This document shows positions 1 through 8,494 of a stretch of 64,000 nt of DNA, in pieces. Position 1 is the first letter of the stretch; each line of letters begins with the position of its first letter. Origin of the DNA: Mesorhizobium qingshengii (GTDB taxonomy: Bacteria; Pseudomonadota; Alphaproteobacteria; Rhizobiales; Rhizobiaceae). The translations under genes and the position numbers were made by a program. The notes beneath the pieces were generated by a model. The model did no database searches and was not told the origin of the DNA. It saw nothing but the letters and a program-made list of their open reading frames with translations. The stretch covers positions 86,006 to 150,005 of the forward strand of contig NZ_FMXM01000019.1 of the NCBI RefSeq assembly GCF_900103325.1, read 5' to 3'.

Positions 1-1
1 C

Positions 2-928
2 GTCATTCTGGATCGCTCGGGGCTGGATGCGATCGCGGAAGAATTCTTCGCCCCGGTGCGCGACCGCCTCACCGTGCTGACAGCGGACATATTGGAGCCC
101 TCCGCCTGGGCGGCAGCGCTCGATGCGCACGACATCACCGCCATCGTGCATGGCGCGACCGTCACCCCGAATTCGCGCCCGAGCGACCCGCAGATGCAGC
201 CAGAGGCCCACAATCCGGCCGATATCGTCGACGTCAATCTGATGGGCACGGTGCGCATGCTGGAATGGGCGCGCGGCCGACCGGGGATCAAACGCTTCGT
301 CTATGTCAGCTCCGGTTCGGTCTATCGCCATCACGGGCCGGACTGGAACGGCGAGCCGCTGCCCGAGGACGGCTACGTGGCGCCGCTGACGCTATACGGC
401 ATCTCGAAATTCGCGGCCGAAATGGTCACCAACCGCTATGCGGACCTGTTCGGCCTTTCCGCCATCTCGGTGCGGCTGTCGTCGGTCTACGGCCCGATGG
501 ACCGCGTCACCGGCAGCCGCAACGTCCGCCATCTGCCCAACCGCGTCGCGCATATGGCGCTGGCCGGCGAGACGATCCGGCCAAACAGCCTCGAACCCCT
601 CGGCGACTATGTGCTGTCGAGCGATGTCGCCAAGGCGATCATGGCGCTGCTCGACGCGAAACGCCTGCGCTACCGCCACTACAACATCGGCAGCGGCGGC
701 ACGCAGACCGTCGGCGATTTCATCGGCTGGGCCACCGAGCGCATCTCCGACCTGAAGGCCGAGGTCAGCCCGACCGAGACGGCGAACATCGTCATGAACG
801 CGGCGCTGAAGACCGGCATGTGGGGCGAATACGACCTTGCCCGCATCGAGCGGGACACGGACTGGCGGCCGATGCCTGCCAAACAGGCCTTCCACGACTA
901 CATGGACTGGATCGCCGCCAACGAGTGA
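2..928 (+). CDS. NAD-dependent epimerase/dehydratase, 5' end outside window
   Basis: This is an extended short-chain dehydrogenase of the NAD(P)-dependent epimerase/dehydratase family. The frame is open to the left edge, so the N-terminal Rossmann glycine motif lies outside the window. The part seen contains the YVSSGSVY strand and the catalytic pair YGISK (Tyr-x-x-x-Lys), followed by RLSSVYGP, typical of the family. The C-terminal substrate domain ends normally. A GTG at 56 could be taken as a start, but homologous-looking sequence continues upstream of it. The gene is followed after 11 bases by a deacetylase and appears to be in the same operon. The substrate cannot be told; a sugar or sugar acid is likely from the family. 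Confidence 0.85.
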   Translation, partial: VILDRSGLDAIAEEFFAPVRDRLTVLTADILEPSAWAAALDAHDITAIVHGATVTPNSRPSDPQMQPEAHNPADIVDVNLMGTVRMLEWARGRPGIKRFVYVSSGSVYRHHGPDWNGEPLPEDGYVAPLTLYGISKFAAEMVTNRYADLFGLSAISVRLSSVYGPMDRVTGSRNVRHLPNRVAHMALAGETIRPNSLEPLGDYVLSSDVAKAIMALLDAKRLRYRHYNIGSGGTQTVGDFIGWATERISDLKAEVSPTETANIVMNAALKTGMWGEYDLARIERDTDWRPMPAKQAFHDYMDWIAANE

Positions 929-939
929 GGAGAAAGCCG

Positions 940-1872
940 ATGCCGACCGATCTGCCGCCAGCGCCGCAGCCGCGCGATTTCGTCGGCTACGGCCCACGCC
1001 CGCCCTTCGTCACCTGGCCGGGCGGCGCCAAGCTCGCCATCAACCTGGTGCTGAACTACGAGGAGGGATCGGAATATTCTTGGGCCGAGGACGGCCGCAA
1101 CGACAATTGGGGCGAATACAATCTCGCCAGCAGCCCGCCGGTGCGCGACCTCGGCACCGAGACCCATTTCGAATATGGCAGCCGCGCCGGTGTGTGGCGC
1201 CTGGCGCGCCTGTTCGACCGATACAGTATTCCAGTCACCATCTCCGCCTGCGCCGTGGCGCTGGAGCGCAATCCGGCCGTGGTCGACTGGATGAACACGC
1301 GCGGGCATGATCTGCTCGGCCATGGACTGCGCTGGGTCGACTACACGACGATGGAGCGGAGCGAGGAGGAGCGCCAGCTGCACGAAGCAGTCGCCCTTTA
1401 CCAGAAGCTGACGGGCAGGCGCCCCTCCGGCTGGAACTGCCGCTCGTTTCCGAGCGTGAACACGCGCGACCTGCTGGTGCGGGAGGGTGGCTTTCTCTAC
1501 CACTCCGATCCCTGCAACGACGACCTGCCCTTTTTCGTCGATCATCAGGGCACCGAAATTCTCGTCGTGCCCTATTCCAAGACCCTCAACGACAGCCGCT
1601 ATCTGGTGGCGCCCGGCTACAGCAATCCGCGCGATTTCGCCGAGGATTGCCGCTCGGCGATCGACTACATGCTCGACGAGGCGGATGAGACCGGCGGCCG
1701 CATGCTGACGATCGGCATCCATGCGAGATGGATGGGCCAGCCCAACCGGGCGTCCGGGCTGCGTGAAGTGATCGAGCACGTGAAGAAGAACCCGGCAGCC
1801 GCCTTCATGCGGCGCGAAGACATCGCCCGCTTCTGGCTTGAGAACCGTGCCAGTTTCGAGCGGCGCGGCTGA
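940..1872 (+). CDS. Polysaccharide deacetylase family protein, PuuE/allantoinase-like
   Basis: The 310-residue protein belongs to the polysaccharide deacetylase (NodB homology) family and most resembles the PuuE-type branch, which includes cofactor-independent allantoinases. Signs of that branch are the N-terminal INLVLNYEEGSEYSW stretch, the GHDLLGHGLRW segment in place of the usual GHEIGNH, and the late GIHARWMG motif. The ATG at 940 is preceded by GAGGAGAAAG at good distance. The open frame extends far upstream, but that part is antisense-like and overlaps the epimerase gene. It sits between the epimerase and a cyclic-amide-hydrolase-like gene, which fits a ureide or other cyclic amide pathway. 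The exact substrate is inferred, not shown. Confidence 0.85.
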   Translation: MPTDLPPAPQPRDFVGYGPRPPFVTWPGGAKLAINLVLNYEEGSEYSWAEDGRNDNWGEYNLASSPPVRDLGTETHFEYGSRAGVWRLARLFDRYSIPVTISACAVALERNPAVVDWMNTRGHDLLGHGLRWVDYTTMERSEEERQLHEAVALYQKLTGRRPSGWNCRSFPSVNTRDLLVREGGFLYHSDPCNDDLPFFVDHQGTEILVVPYSKTLNDSRYLVAPGYSNPRDFAEDCRSAIDYMLDEADETGGRMLTIGIHARWMGQPNRASGLREVIEHVKKNPAAAFMRREDIARFWLENRASFERRG

Positions 1873-1894
1873 CCAGAGCAACGGGAATGGCGGC

Positions 1895-3229
1895 ATGTTC
1901 GAAACGCTGATCCGGGGAGCCACCATCGTCAACGCCGAAGGGCTTGAGCGGCGCGACGTCGGCATTATCGGCGGCCGGATCGTAGCGCTCGTCGCCCCCG
2001 GAGAAACGGCTGAAGCTGGGAGCGTCGTCGATGCCAGGAGCTGTTTCCTGCTGCCCGGCCTGGTCGATGCGCATGCGCATCTGCGCGAGCCTGGACTGAC
2101 TCACAAGGAAGATTTCTCCTCCGGCACGCATGCAGCCGCCCTTGGCGGCGTGACGATGGTGCTCGACATGCCCACCGACGAGCCTTGGACGGCCACGGCC
2201 GAACAGCTTGCCGACAAGATGGCAATGGCCGAGGGCCGCATCCATGTCGATGTCGGCTTCCAGGCCGTGGTCAGCCGCGACCTGTCGCTCACCCCTCGCC
2301 TGCTCGAGTTGGCGCCGGTGTCGTTCGAGCTGTTCACCGCCGATGTACCGGAAGCCTTCCTGTTTTCGACTTTCGATGAAATTGCCCGGGCCCTGCGGAA
2401 TTTCGACCGGGCCGATACGCTGATCGGCATTTCTCCGGGCGATCAATCGATCCTGACCGGCAGCACGGAGCGCAACAAGGCCGGGACCATCGCAGCGTTT
2501 CTCGATAGCCGCCCGCCTCTGGCGGAGGCCGGCGGCATCGCGCGCGCCGTGCTGGCCGCCGCCGCGACAGGAGCCCGCATCCATGTCCGGCAGATCAATT
2601 CGGAACTCGGCACAAAGGTCTGGAGCAGGCTGCGCGACATGGCGGATGCCAGCGTCGAGACCACGCCGCAGAATCTGTTCTTCAGCGCCGACGACTACGA
2701 GGCGCAGGGCGCTCGGCTGAAGGGGTCGCCACCCTTGCGATCGCGGCAGGATGTCGATGCCTTGCGCGCGGTGCTCAGCGCTGGACTGATCGACATCGTC
2801 GCCACCGACCACGCCCCGCACGCACCAGCCGAAAAGGCAGCATCCTACCCGGCTTTCGCCGACATTCCGGGCGGCATGCCGGGGCTGCAGACGCTGCTTC
2901 AGGCGATGCTGAAACTGGTCGACGAGGGTCTGATCACGCTGCCCGATCTGGTGCGCCTATGTGCCCGCAATCCGGCGGAGCGCTTCGGCCTTGGCCGGCG
3001 CAAGGGACGGATCGCCGCCGGGTATGACGCCGACATGCTGATCGTCAATCCCAGGCAACCCAGCACCGTCACCAATGCCGACCAGGTGTCGTGCGCGGCT
3101 TACACCCCCTTCGACGGCTGGGCCGTCAAGGCACGGCTGACGAATGTCTTCCTGCGCGGGAAAGAGATTGTGCGCGATCAGGTGTTGATCGATCCGGCGC
3201 AGGGCAAGCCTGTTCGTCGAGAAAGCTGA
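1895..3229 (+). CDS. Dihydroorotase/allantoinase-like amidohydrolase with altered metal site
   Basis: A 444-residue cyclic amidohydrolase of the dihydroorotase/hydantoinase/allantoinase group. The first metal motif is intact (VDAHAHLREPG, His60 and His62), as is the late aspartate motif (ATDHAPH). The carboxylated-lysine region, the His-Cys-Glu-Asp motif and the His-Leu-Ser motif are replaced by VSFELF, SPGDQS and HVRQINS. The usual binuclear centre therefore cannot form as in classical members. The start is the ATG at 1895, just after the deacetylase stop; the longer frame from 1838 overlaps that gene. It is followed after 8 bases by an SDR gene. It could be a single-metal enzyme with an unusual substrate or a non-catalytic relative. 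Confidence 0.8.
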   Translation: MFETLIRGATIVNAEGLERRDVGIIGGRIVALVAPGETAEAGSVVDARSCFLLPGLVDAHAHLREPGLTHKEDFSSGTHAAALGGVTMVLDMPTDEPWTATAEQLADKMAMAEGRIHVDVGFQAVVSRDLSLTPRLLELAPVSFELFTADVPEAFLFSTFDEIARALRNFDRADTLIGISPGDQSILTGSTERNKAGTIAAFLDSRPPLAEAGGIARAVLAAAATGARIHVRQINSELGTKVWSRLRDMADASVETTPQNLFFSADDYEAQGARLKGSPPLRSRQDVDALRAVLSAGLIDIVATDHAPHAPAEKAASYPAFADIPGGMPGLQTLLQAMLKLVDEGLITLPDLVRLCARNPAERFGLGRRKGRIAAGYDADMLIVNPRQPSTVTNADQVSCAAYTPFDGWAVKARLTNVFLRGKEIVRDQVLIDPAQGKPVRRES

Positions 3230-3237
3230 AGGACCAT

Positions 3238-4011
3238 ATGCCACTGCTCACCGACAAGGTCGCGATCGTCACCGGCGCAAGCTCCGGCATTGGCCGCGCC
3301 ATCGCATTGAAGCTCGCGGCGGAAGGCGCCAGCGTCGTCATCGCCGATACGGTCGAACCGCCGATTGAGGGGGGCGAGAGCACCGCCAATTTGATCGAGC
3401 AGGCCGGGGGAACGGCCATCCACCTCGAGACCGACATTGCGCAGTGGAACGCGGTCGATGCCCTGGTCGCGGCGACCGTGGCGCGCTTCGGGCGGCTCGA
3501 TGTGATCGTCAACAACGCGGCGATCTACACCAGCACCAACCTGCTCGAAACCTCGCCGGAGCAATGGAACCGCGTCATCGGCGTCAACCTGACCGGCTTC
3601 TTCCATTGCTGCAAACGGGCAGTGATGCAGATGCGGACCCAAGCGCCGGTCAACGATGTGCGCGGCCGCATCATCAACATTTCCTCCCAGCACGGCATGG
3701 TCGCTTGCCCGGGCGATCTTCCCTATTCGGTGAGCAAGGGTGGCATCGTACAGATGACGCGGCAGATCGCCGTCGACCACGCCGACGACCTCATCGTGTG
3801 CAACGCCATCGCGCCCGGCAAGATCATCACCGGCAAGCCGGGCGTGGCCAACGATCCCGACGCGCTCGACTATTCACGCCGGCGCACGCCGTGGCCACGG
3901 CTTGGTGCCCCGAGCGACGTCGCGGGCGCTGCCCTGTTCCTCGCCAGCGACATGGCAAGCTATGTCACCGGCATCAACCTGATGGTGGATGGCGGCTGGA
4001 TGGCAGGCTGA
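3238..4011 (+). CDS. SDR family NAD(P)-dependent oxidoreductase
   Basis: A 257-residue classical short-chain dehydrogenase. The cofactor motif TGASSGIGRAIA is at residues 12-23, NNAA is present in the middle, the catalytic serine is in NISSQHG, and the Tyr-x-x-x-Lys is YSVSKGG. The C-terminus TGINLMVDGGW is typical. The ATG at 3238 follows the amidohydrolase stop by 8 bases, so the four first genes of the window look co-transcribed. The fold and activity class are clear; the substrate is unknown. Confidence 0.88.
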   Translation: MPLLTDKVAIVTGASSGIGRAIALKLAAEGASVVIADTVEPPIEGGESTANLIEQAGGTAIHLETDIAQWNAVDALVAATVARFGRLDVIVNNAAIYTSTNLLETSPEQWNRVIGVNLTGFFHCCKRAVMQMRTQAPVNDVRGRIINISSQHGMVACPGDLPYSVSKGGIVQMTRQIAVDHADDLIVCNAIAPGKIITGKPGVANDPDALDYSRRRTPWPRLGAPSDVAGAALFLASDMASYVTGINLMVDGGWMAG

Positions 4012-4116
4012 TGGGTGGTGGAATCAGGGTTTAGCCCTCCCCTGTCTCTTCACGCCGCTGGAAGGCAATGATTCAAATCAAAGCCAGGCGGGGTCTGGTT
4101 GTAATATGCAGCCATC

Positions 4117-5247
4117 ATGTCTGAGGTTCATCAAGGCCGTCGCCGGTTCCTGGCCGCGCTTGCCGTCGGAGGGGGGCTTGTCGCGATTGGCGGCGGATCC
4201 GCGATTGTCATGAACGCTCGGGGGCTTTCCGGCTATGAGGGCGCTCTCAACGCCACGTGGCGCCATAGCGACAGCCCCGATCTGCCACTGTCATCGGCCC
4301 GACGAGAACTTGTCCGTTACGCCACCCTGGCGGCAAACAGCCATAACACCCAGCCTTGGCAATTCCGGCTCTCGGACCGCTCCATCCTTGTGCTGCCCGA
4401 TTCCGGGCGTCGCTTGCCCGCCGTCGATCCCGATGACCATCACGTGTTCGCCAGCCTCGGCTGCGCCGTCGAGAATATGGTTCAAGCGGCTCGCGCGTTC
4501 GGACTTCGCGCGGTTCCGAGCTACGACCCAGATGCGGGCGGAATACGGGTCGACCTGGAGGCCGCGCCGCCCGAACGGACGGACCTGTTCGACGCTATCC
4601 CGCATCGCCAATCGACGCGCGCGCTCTATGATGGGCGCTCTGTCCCGCCCGAGCATTTGCGGCTTCTGGAAGCTGCCGGGAACGGCGGCGGCGTGCGGAT
4701 GCTGCTTTTCACCGAGCGGCAACAACGTGAAGACATCCTCTCCTATCTCGTCGCAGGCAACAGTGCGCAATTGGACGATGTCGCGTTCGTAAAGGAATTG
4801 GAATCGTGGATTCGATTCAGCTATGGCGAAGCCCTTTCGACGCGAGACGGCTTGTTTTCGAAATCCTCCGGCAGTCCAGTCCTGCCTGGCTGGATCGGCC
4901 GCTTGATATTCAGCCAAGTGTTCACCAAGGGCGCCGAAAACAGGAAATACGAGAACCAGCTCAGGAGTTCGGCCGGCGTTGCCGTGTTCGTCTCCGACAA
5001 GAATGAACCGGCCTCTTGGGCCGAAGCCGGTCGTTGCTGCCAGCGCTTCGCCCTCCAGGCGACGGCTCTTCAACTCCGGCATGCTTTCATCAATCAACCG
5101 GTCGAGGTTCCCGCCGTGCGAGGCCAATTCGCAACCTATCTGGGCATCGCTGGCCGTCGACCGGATCTCGTGATGAGGTTCGGCTATGGTCCCGAGTTGC
5201 CCAGATCGCTTCGCCGCCCGGTTGAGCACGTCATTCTTCGGACGTAG
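4117..5247 (+). CDS. Acg-family nitroreductase-like protein with Tat signal
   Basis: A 376-residue protein resembling the Acg branch of FMN-binding nitroreductases: ATLAANSHNTQPW near the N-terminus, HRQSTRALYDGR in the middle, and INQPVEVP toward the C-terminus. It begins with a twin-arginine-type signal, GRRRFLAALA, followed by a glycine-rich hydrophobic stretch, so export in folded form with cofactor is likely. It is separated by about 100 bases from the SDR and is probably its own transcription unit. A decayed copy of the same family lies at 37060-37341 on the other strand. Family membership is moderately firm; electron donor and substrate are unknown. Confidence 0.75.
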   Translation: MSEVHQGRRRFLAALAVGGGLVAIGGGSAIVMNARGLSGYEGALNATWRHSDSPDLPLSSARRELVRYATLAANSHNTQPWQFRLSDRSILVLPDSGRRLPAVDPDDHHVFASLGCAVENMVQAARAFGLRAVPSYDPDAGGIRVDLEAAPPERTDLFDAIPHRQSTRALYDGRSVPPEHLRLLEAAGNGGGVRMLLFTERQQREDILSYLVAGNSAQLDDVAFVKELESWIRFSYGEALSTRDGLFSKSSGSPVLPGWIGRLIFSQVFTKGAENRKYENQLRSSAGVAVFVSDKNEPASWAEAGRCCQRFALQATALQLRHAFINQPVEVPAVRGQFATYLGIAGRRPDLVMRFGYGPELPRSLRRPVEHVILRT

Positions 5248-5354
5248 GTTCGGCGTGCGCTTCACGAGCTGTCCGGCATCGCGTGAAGAAAAGCAGCGCG
5301 TGACGCCAGGGTCCTTTCATGGCTGAGCGGGGAGATTGCGATGGGATCAGGTGA

Positions 5355-6272
5355 ATGAAAGACCCTTACGAGACGCTCGGCGTAACCCGCACCGCCACCG
5401 ACAAGGAGATCAAGGAGGCGTTCAAGAAACTAGCGCGCAAGTTCCACCCCGACCTGCATCCGGACGACAAGGCCGCGGAAGGGAAATTCAAGGACATTTC
5501 CGCTGCCAACGATCTGCTCAAGGACAAGGAGAAGCGGCGCCGCTTCGACGCGGGCGAGATAGATGCCGCCGGAGCGGAACGGCCACCGGAGCGGTTCTAT
5601 CGCGACTTCGCCAACGGCGGTGTCAACGCCTCGCATGCAGCCAACGAAGGGTTCGCCAGCAACGAGGATCTGGAAGAATTCCTCAGGCGGGCGTTTGCAG
5701 GCGGAGGCCCGCGGGGGCACGAGACTTTTCAGGCGCGCGGCCAGGATGTGAGCTATGTGCTGCCGGTGGAATTCATGGATGCGGTCAATGGCGCCCAGCG
5801 CACGATCACGCTGCCTGAAGGCAAGACGCTACAGGTGACGATCCCCGCAGGAGCCGAGGACCGGCAAATGCTGCGACTGAAGGGCCAGGGCATGGCCGGA
5901 TTCGGCGGCGGAATGGCGGGAGACGCTTACGTTGAACTGCATGTCGAGCCGCATCCGTTCTTCCATCGCAAGGACGACAACATTCATGTCGAGGTTCCCG
6001 TTACCCTGAAGGAGGCGATGCTGGGCGCTCGCATCGAGGTTCCGACCATAAGCGGTCCTGTTACGATGACCATCCCGAAGGGGTCGAACACCGGCCAGAC
6101 GCTGCGACTGCGCGACAAGGGGGTTCGGAACCGCAAGACCGGACAACGCGGACACCAGCTGATCACCCTGAAGGCTGTTTTGCCCTCGGCCGAAGAGCAC
6201 GAACTGGTCGCGTTCCTCGAAAAATGGCGGCCGAAACATCCTGATCACCCCCGCAAGGAGATGCTGGCATGA
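5355..6272 (+). CDS. cbpA: CbpA-type DnaJ co-chaperone
   Basis: A 305-residue J-domain protein of the CbpA type. The J domain spans about residues 1-70 and carries the HPD motif in KFHPDLHPDD. There is no cysteine-rich zinc finger, which separates it from DnaJ proper. Two C-terminal substrate-binding beta domains follow (LPVEFMDAVNGAQRTITLP and VPVTLKEAMLGARIEVPT). CbpA stimulates the DnaK ATPase and binds curved DNA in the model organism. The stop overlaps the start of cbpM by four bases (ATGA), so translation is coupled. Confidence 0.92.
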   Translation: MKDPYETLGVTRTATDKEIKEAFKKLARKFHPDLHPDDKAAEGKFKDISAANDLLKDKEKRRRFDAGEIDAAGAERPPERFYRDFANGGVNASHAANEGFASNEDLEEFLRRAFAGGGPRGHETFQARGQDVSYVLPVEFMDAVNGAQRTITLPEGKTLQVTIPAGAEDRQMLRLKGQGMAGFGGGMAGDAYVELHVEPHPFFHRKDDNIHVEVPVTLKEAMLGARIEVPTISGPVTMTIPKGSNTGQTLRLRDKGVRNRKTGQRGHQLITLKAVLPSAEEHELVAFLEKWRPKHPDHPRKEMLA

Positions 6273-6622
6273 TGCGCATCGATGACCTTGTCGAGCGAAT
6301 AACCGCGCTCCAGCGCAGCGATCTCGAGGCCTGGATCCGGGACGAACTTGTCGTGCCGCGGCAGGACGACGGGACCATGGTCTTCAACGACATGGAATTC
6401 GCACGCGTCCGCCTGATCTGCACGCTTCGCTATGAATTGGAGATCGACGCCGACACGCTGCCGGTCATCTTGTCACTGATCGATCAGCTCCACGAGACGC
6501 GGCAGCGCCTGCGAGCGCTGAGCGCGGCGGTGACGACGCAGGACAAGTCCGTTCAGGCCGCAATCATCGCTGCGATGGAGCGGGATCGCGGCAGCCCCGC
6601 GCCCGGCCGCGAGGAGACATGA
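6269..6622 (+). CDS. cbpM: CbpM-type modulator of CbpA
   Basis: A 117-residue MerR-HTH-like protein of the CbpM family, which binds the J domain of CbpA and inhibits it. Its small size, coupling to cbpA, the segment WIRDELVVPRQDDG and the heptad-like C-terminal helix agree with that role. Its last bases overlap the next gene by ATGA, so a third protein is translated from the same message, which is unusual for the pair. Confidence 0.85.
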   Translation: MMRIDDLVERITALQRSDLEAWIRDELVVPRQDDGTMVFNDMEFARVRLICTLRYELEIDADTLPVILSLIDQLHETRQRLRALSAAVTTQDKSVQAAIIAAMERDRGSPAPGREET

Positions 6623-7911
6623 TCGTGCATACAGTTCCCAACGTATCGGAAGCGAGCCGGGCCATATCGACCCGGCTCAACCGAAACTGCTTTTGCATCA
6701 CCCTCGACCGAATTGCACTTTACGCTGCGCTCGATCAGGAGGTCGGCGACCCCGGCTTCTGCGAAGCGTTCATGAAGTCGCGACCAAATCTGTTCTCGAA
6801 TGTTCCGGTCTTCCTCGCCGCGTCCGTCCTTGGGGAGATGGGCGGAATCGTTGACGCCATCGAGTGCGCGACGAAATTGCCAGCCTACCGCGATGCCGTT
6901 CTCTCGTGGGCTCCTGCAATCGCGCAGCGGGATTTTGGTCCGGCCGGCGCGCTGATGGGCTACGACTTCCATCTCGACGATGATGGTCCCAAGCTCATCG
7001 AAGTGAACACCAACGCTGGTGGTGCTTTCCTCAATGCGTTCCTGGCGAAGGCCCAGAAAGCCTGCTGCGCCGAAGTCGAACAGGGGCTGATCAGCGCCAG
7101 GGAGGATAAATTCGAGACCGGGGTCGTCGCGATGTTCCGGAATGAATGGCGACACCAGACCGATACGGAATCGCCGCGGCGGATCGCAATCCTCGATGAC
7201 CGGCCCGAGGAACAGTATCTCTATCCTGAATTCGTGCTGGCCAAGCAGTTGCTGGTGAAACACGGTATCGATGCCGTGATCGGAGATGCGAGCGAACTGC
7301 AATATCGCGATGGCAGGCTCCGGCTCGGCGGACAGGAGATTGACCTCGTATATAATCGCCTAGTCGACTTCGCGCTCGATCTGCCAGAGCATGCAGCGCT
7401 CAAAGAAGCCTATCAAGACGGCGCGGTGGTGGTCACGCCCAATCCGCACAATCATGCGCTTTTCGCGAGCAAGCGCAACTTGACCCTGTTGTCCGACCCG
7501 GAGGTTCTCGAAACTTTTGGTCTATCCCCAGAGATGCGTTTGCGGCTCGCCGGCGGCGTTCCGCGGACGACGCTGGTCACACCCGAAAATGCTGACGCGC
7601 TTTGGCAATCCCGCAAGGATCTATTTTTCAAGCCACTTTCCGGCCACGGGGGCAAGGCGGTCTATCGGGGCGACAAGGTCACAAGAGGGGTATGGGCCGA
7701 GATCGCCCGGGGCGGCTATGTGGCCCAGGCCTTTGCCGCACCTGGGCAGCGCATGATCGAGATCGATGGTTCACTTGCACCGCGCAAAATGGACGTGCGG
7801 CTCTACGTTTATGATGGCCGGCTGCTGCTCGCGGCTGCACGCCTCTACCAAGGCCAGACCACCAACTTCAGGACGCCGGGCGGCGGCTTTGCTCCCGTGC
7901 TGGTAATCTAA
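6619..7911 (+). CDS. Conserved protein, probable ATP-grasp fold, coupled to cbpAM
   Basis: A 430-residue protein without an assignment I can name. The segment GPKLIEVNTNAGGAFLN resembles the metal-binding strand of ATP-grasp enzymes such as glutathione synthetase. Later parts (NRLVDFAL, LFFKPLSGHGGKAVYRGDK, MDVRLYVYDGRLLLAAARLYQGQTTNFRTPGGGFAPV) look like an ATP-binding loop and a C-terminal catalytic end, possibly in circularly permuted order. The ATG at 6619 overlaps the cbpM stop by four bases. An ATP-dependent carboxylate-amine ligase is inferred from these motifs only. No transmembrane segments are evident. Confidence 0.65.
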   Translation: MIVHTVPNVSEASRAISTRLNRNCFCITLDRIALYAALDQEVGDPGFCEAFMKSRPNLFSNVPVFLAASVLGEMGGIVDAIECATKLPAYRDAVLSWAPAIAQRDFGPAGALMGYDFHLDDDGPKLIEVNTNAGGAFLNAFLAKAQKACCAEVEQGLISAREDKFETGVVAMFRNEWRHQTDTESPRRIAILDDRPEEQYLYPEFVLAKQLLVKHGIDAVIGDASELQYRDGRLRLGGQEIDLVYNRLVDFALDLPEHAALKEAYQDGAVVVTPNPHNHALFASKRNLTLLSDPEVLETFGLSPEMRLRLAGGVPRTTLVTPENADALWQSRKDLFFKPLSGHGGKAVYRGDKVTRGVWAEIARGGYVAQAFAAPGQRMIEIDGSLAPRKMDVRLYVYDGRLLLAAARLYQGQTTNFRTPGGGFAPVLVI

Positions 7912-8494
7912 ACTCAGTATCTCCTGCGGCGAGTATGCCGTGAGCTGCGTCGCTGCCAACGTGTCGCTACCCATCAAAAAAACGGGCAGTCCTAGCTGGT
8001 GAGGCTCTCCAGAGAGCCGAACGAAGCATGGACATCATGCGGCGCGCATGACAGCAAAAGTCAGAAACGTCCAGAAACAATTCTTAACAAAAATTAGCTT
8101 CGGCGCTCGCCCGTCGAAGTTTATAGCTATGACCATCTCCCCTCTATACAGTGATAGCATCACTGTTATCATTTCTGTATAGGCGTAAATGATGTCTGTT
8201 TTACAGGTGTATACCAAAGTGGAAAAATTTGGAAATGTAGATCCAAATCGAAAACAAACAAAATCTTCATCAATTGCCGCACCTTTGAAACGAAAGAAAC
8301 ATGCCAAAAACAGACTTGGCATAAAGCGGCGAATTCCTAGTGAATCGGAGGAAAATGTGGCCCTTAAAACAAACTTCCTTTCCAAATTTCTGAGGTTTGC
8401 CAAGTTTTTCAAACTTGGGTGAATTATCGGCCGCGACGAAACATCTATTTGTTTTCGGCCCAAGGCGGATGCTGCGATTTCGAAAGTCAGGTGA
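7912..8494. other. AT-rich spacer, no convincing gene
   Basis: About 580 bases between the ATP-grasp gene and the TolC-type gene are clearly richer in A and T than the neighbours. They hold the nested inverted repeat at 8144-8182 and a short basic open frame at 8189-8422 without a ribosome binding site, which I do not call a gene. The composition suggests foreign origin or a large regulatory region in front of the outer membrane protein. Confidence 0.6.
8144..8182. promoter_or_regulatory. Nested inverted repeat, candidate operator upstream of TolC-type gene
   Basis: The outer arms CTATACAG (8144-8151) and CTGTATAG (8175-8182) are exact reverse complements. Inside the left half lies a second palindrome, GTGATAGCATCAC (8151-8163). 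No T-run follows, so a terminator is less likely than a protein-binding site or an RNA hairpin. It lies about 310 bases before the start of the TolC-type gene. Confidence 0.5.

Noticed and set aside
265..939. Upstream extension of the deacetylase frame
   Set aside because: Arg/Pro-rich sequence overlapping the epimerase gene; the ATG at 940 has a good ribosome binding site.
8189..8422. 77-residue basic open frame in the AT-rich spacer
   Set aside because: No ribosome binding site, low-complexity lysine-rich sequence, and no recognisable protein; AT-rich DNA gives such frames by chance.
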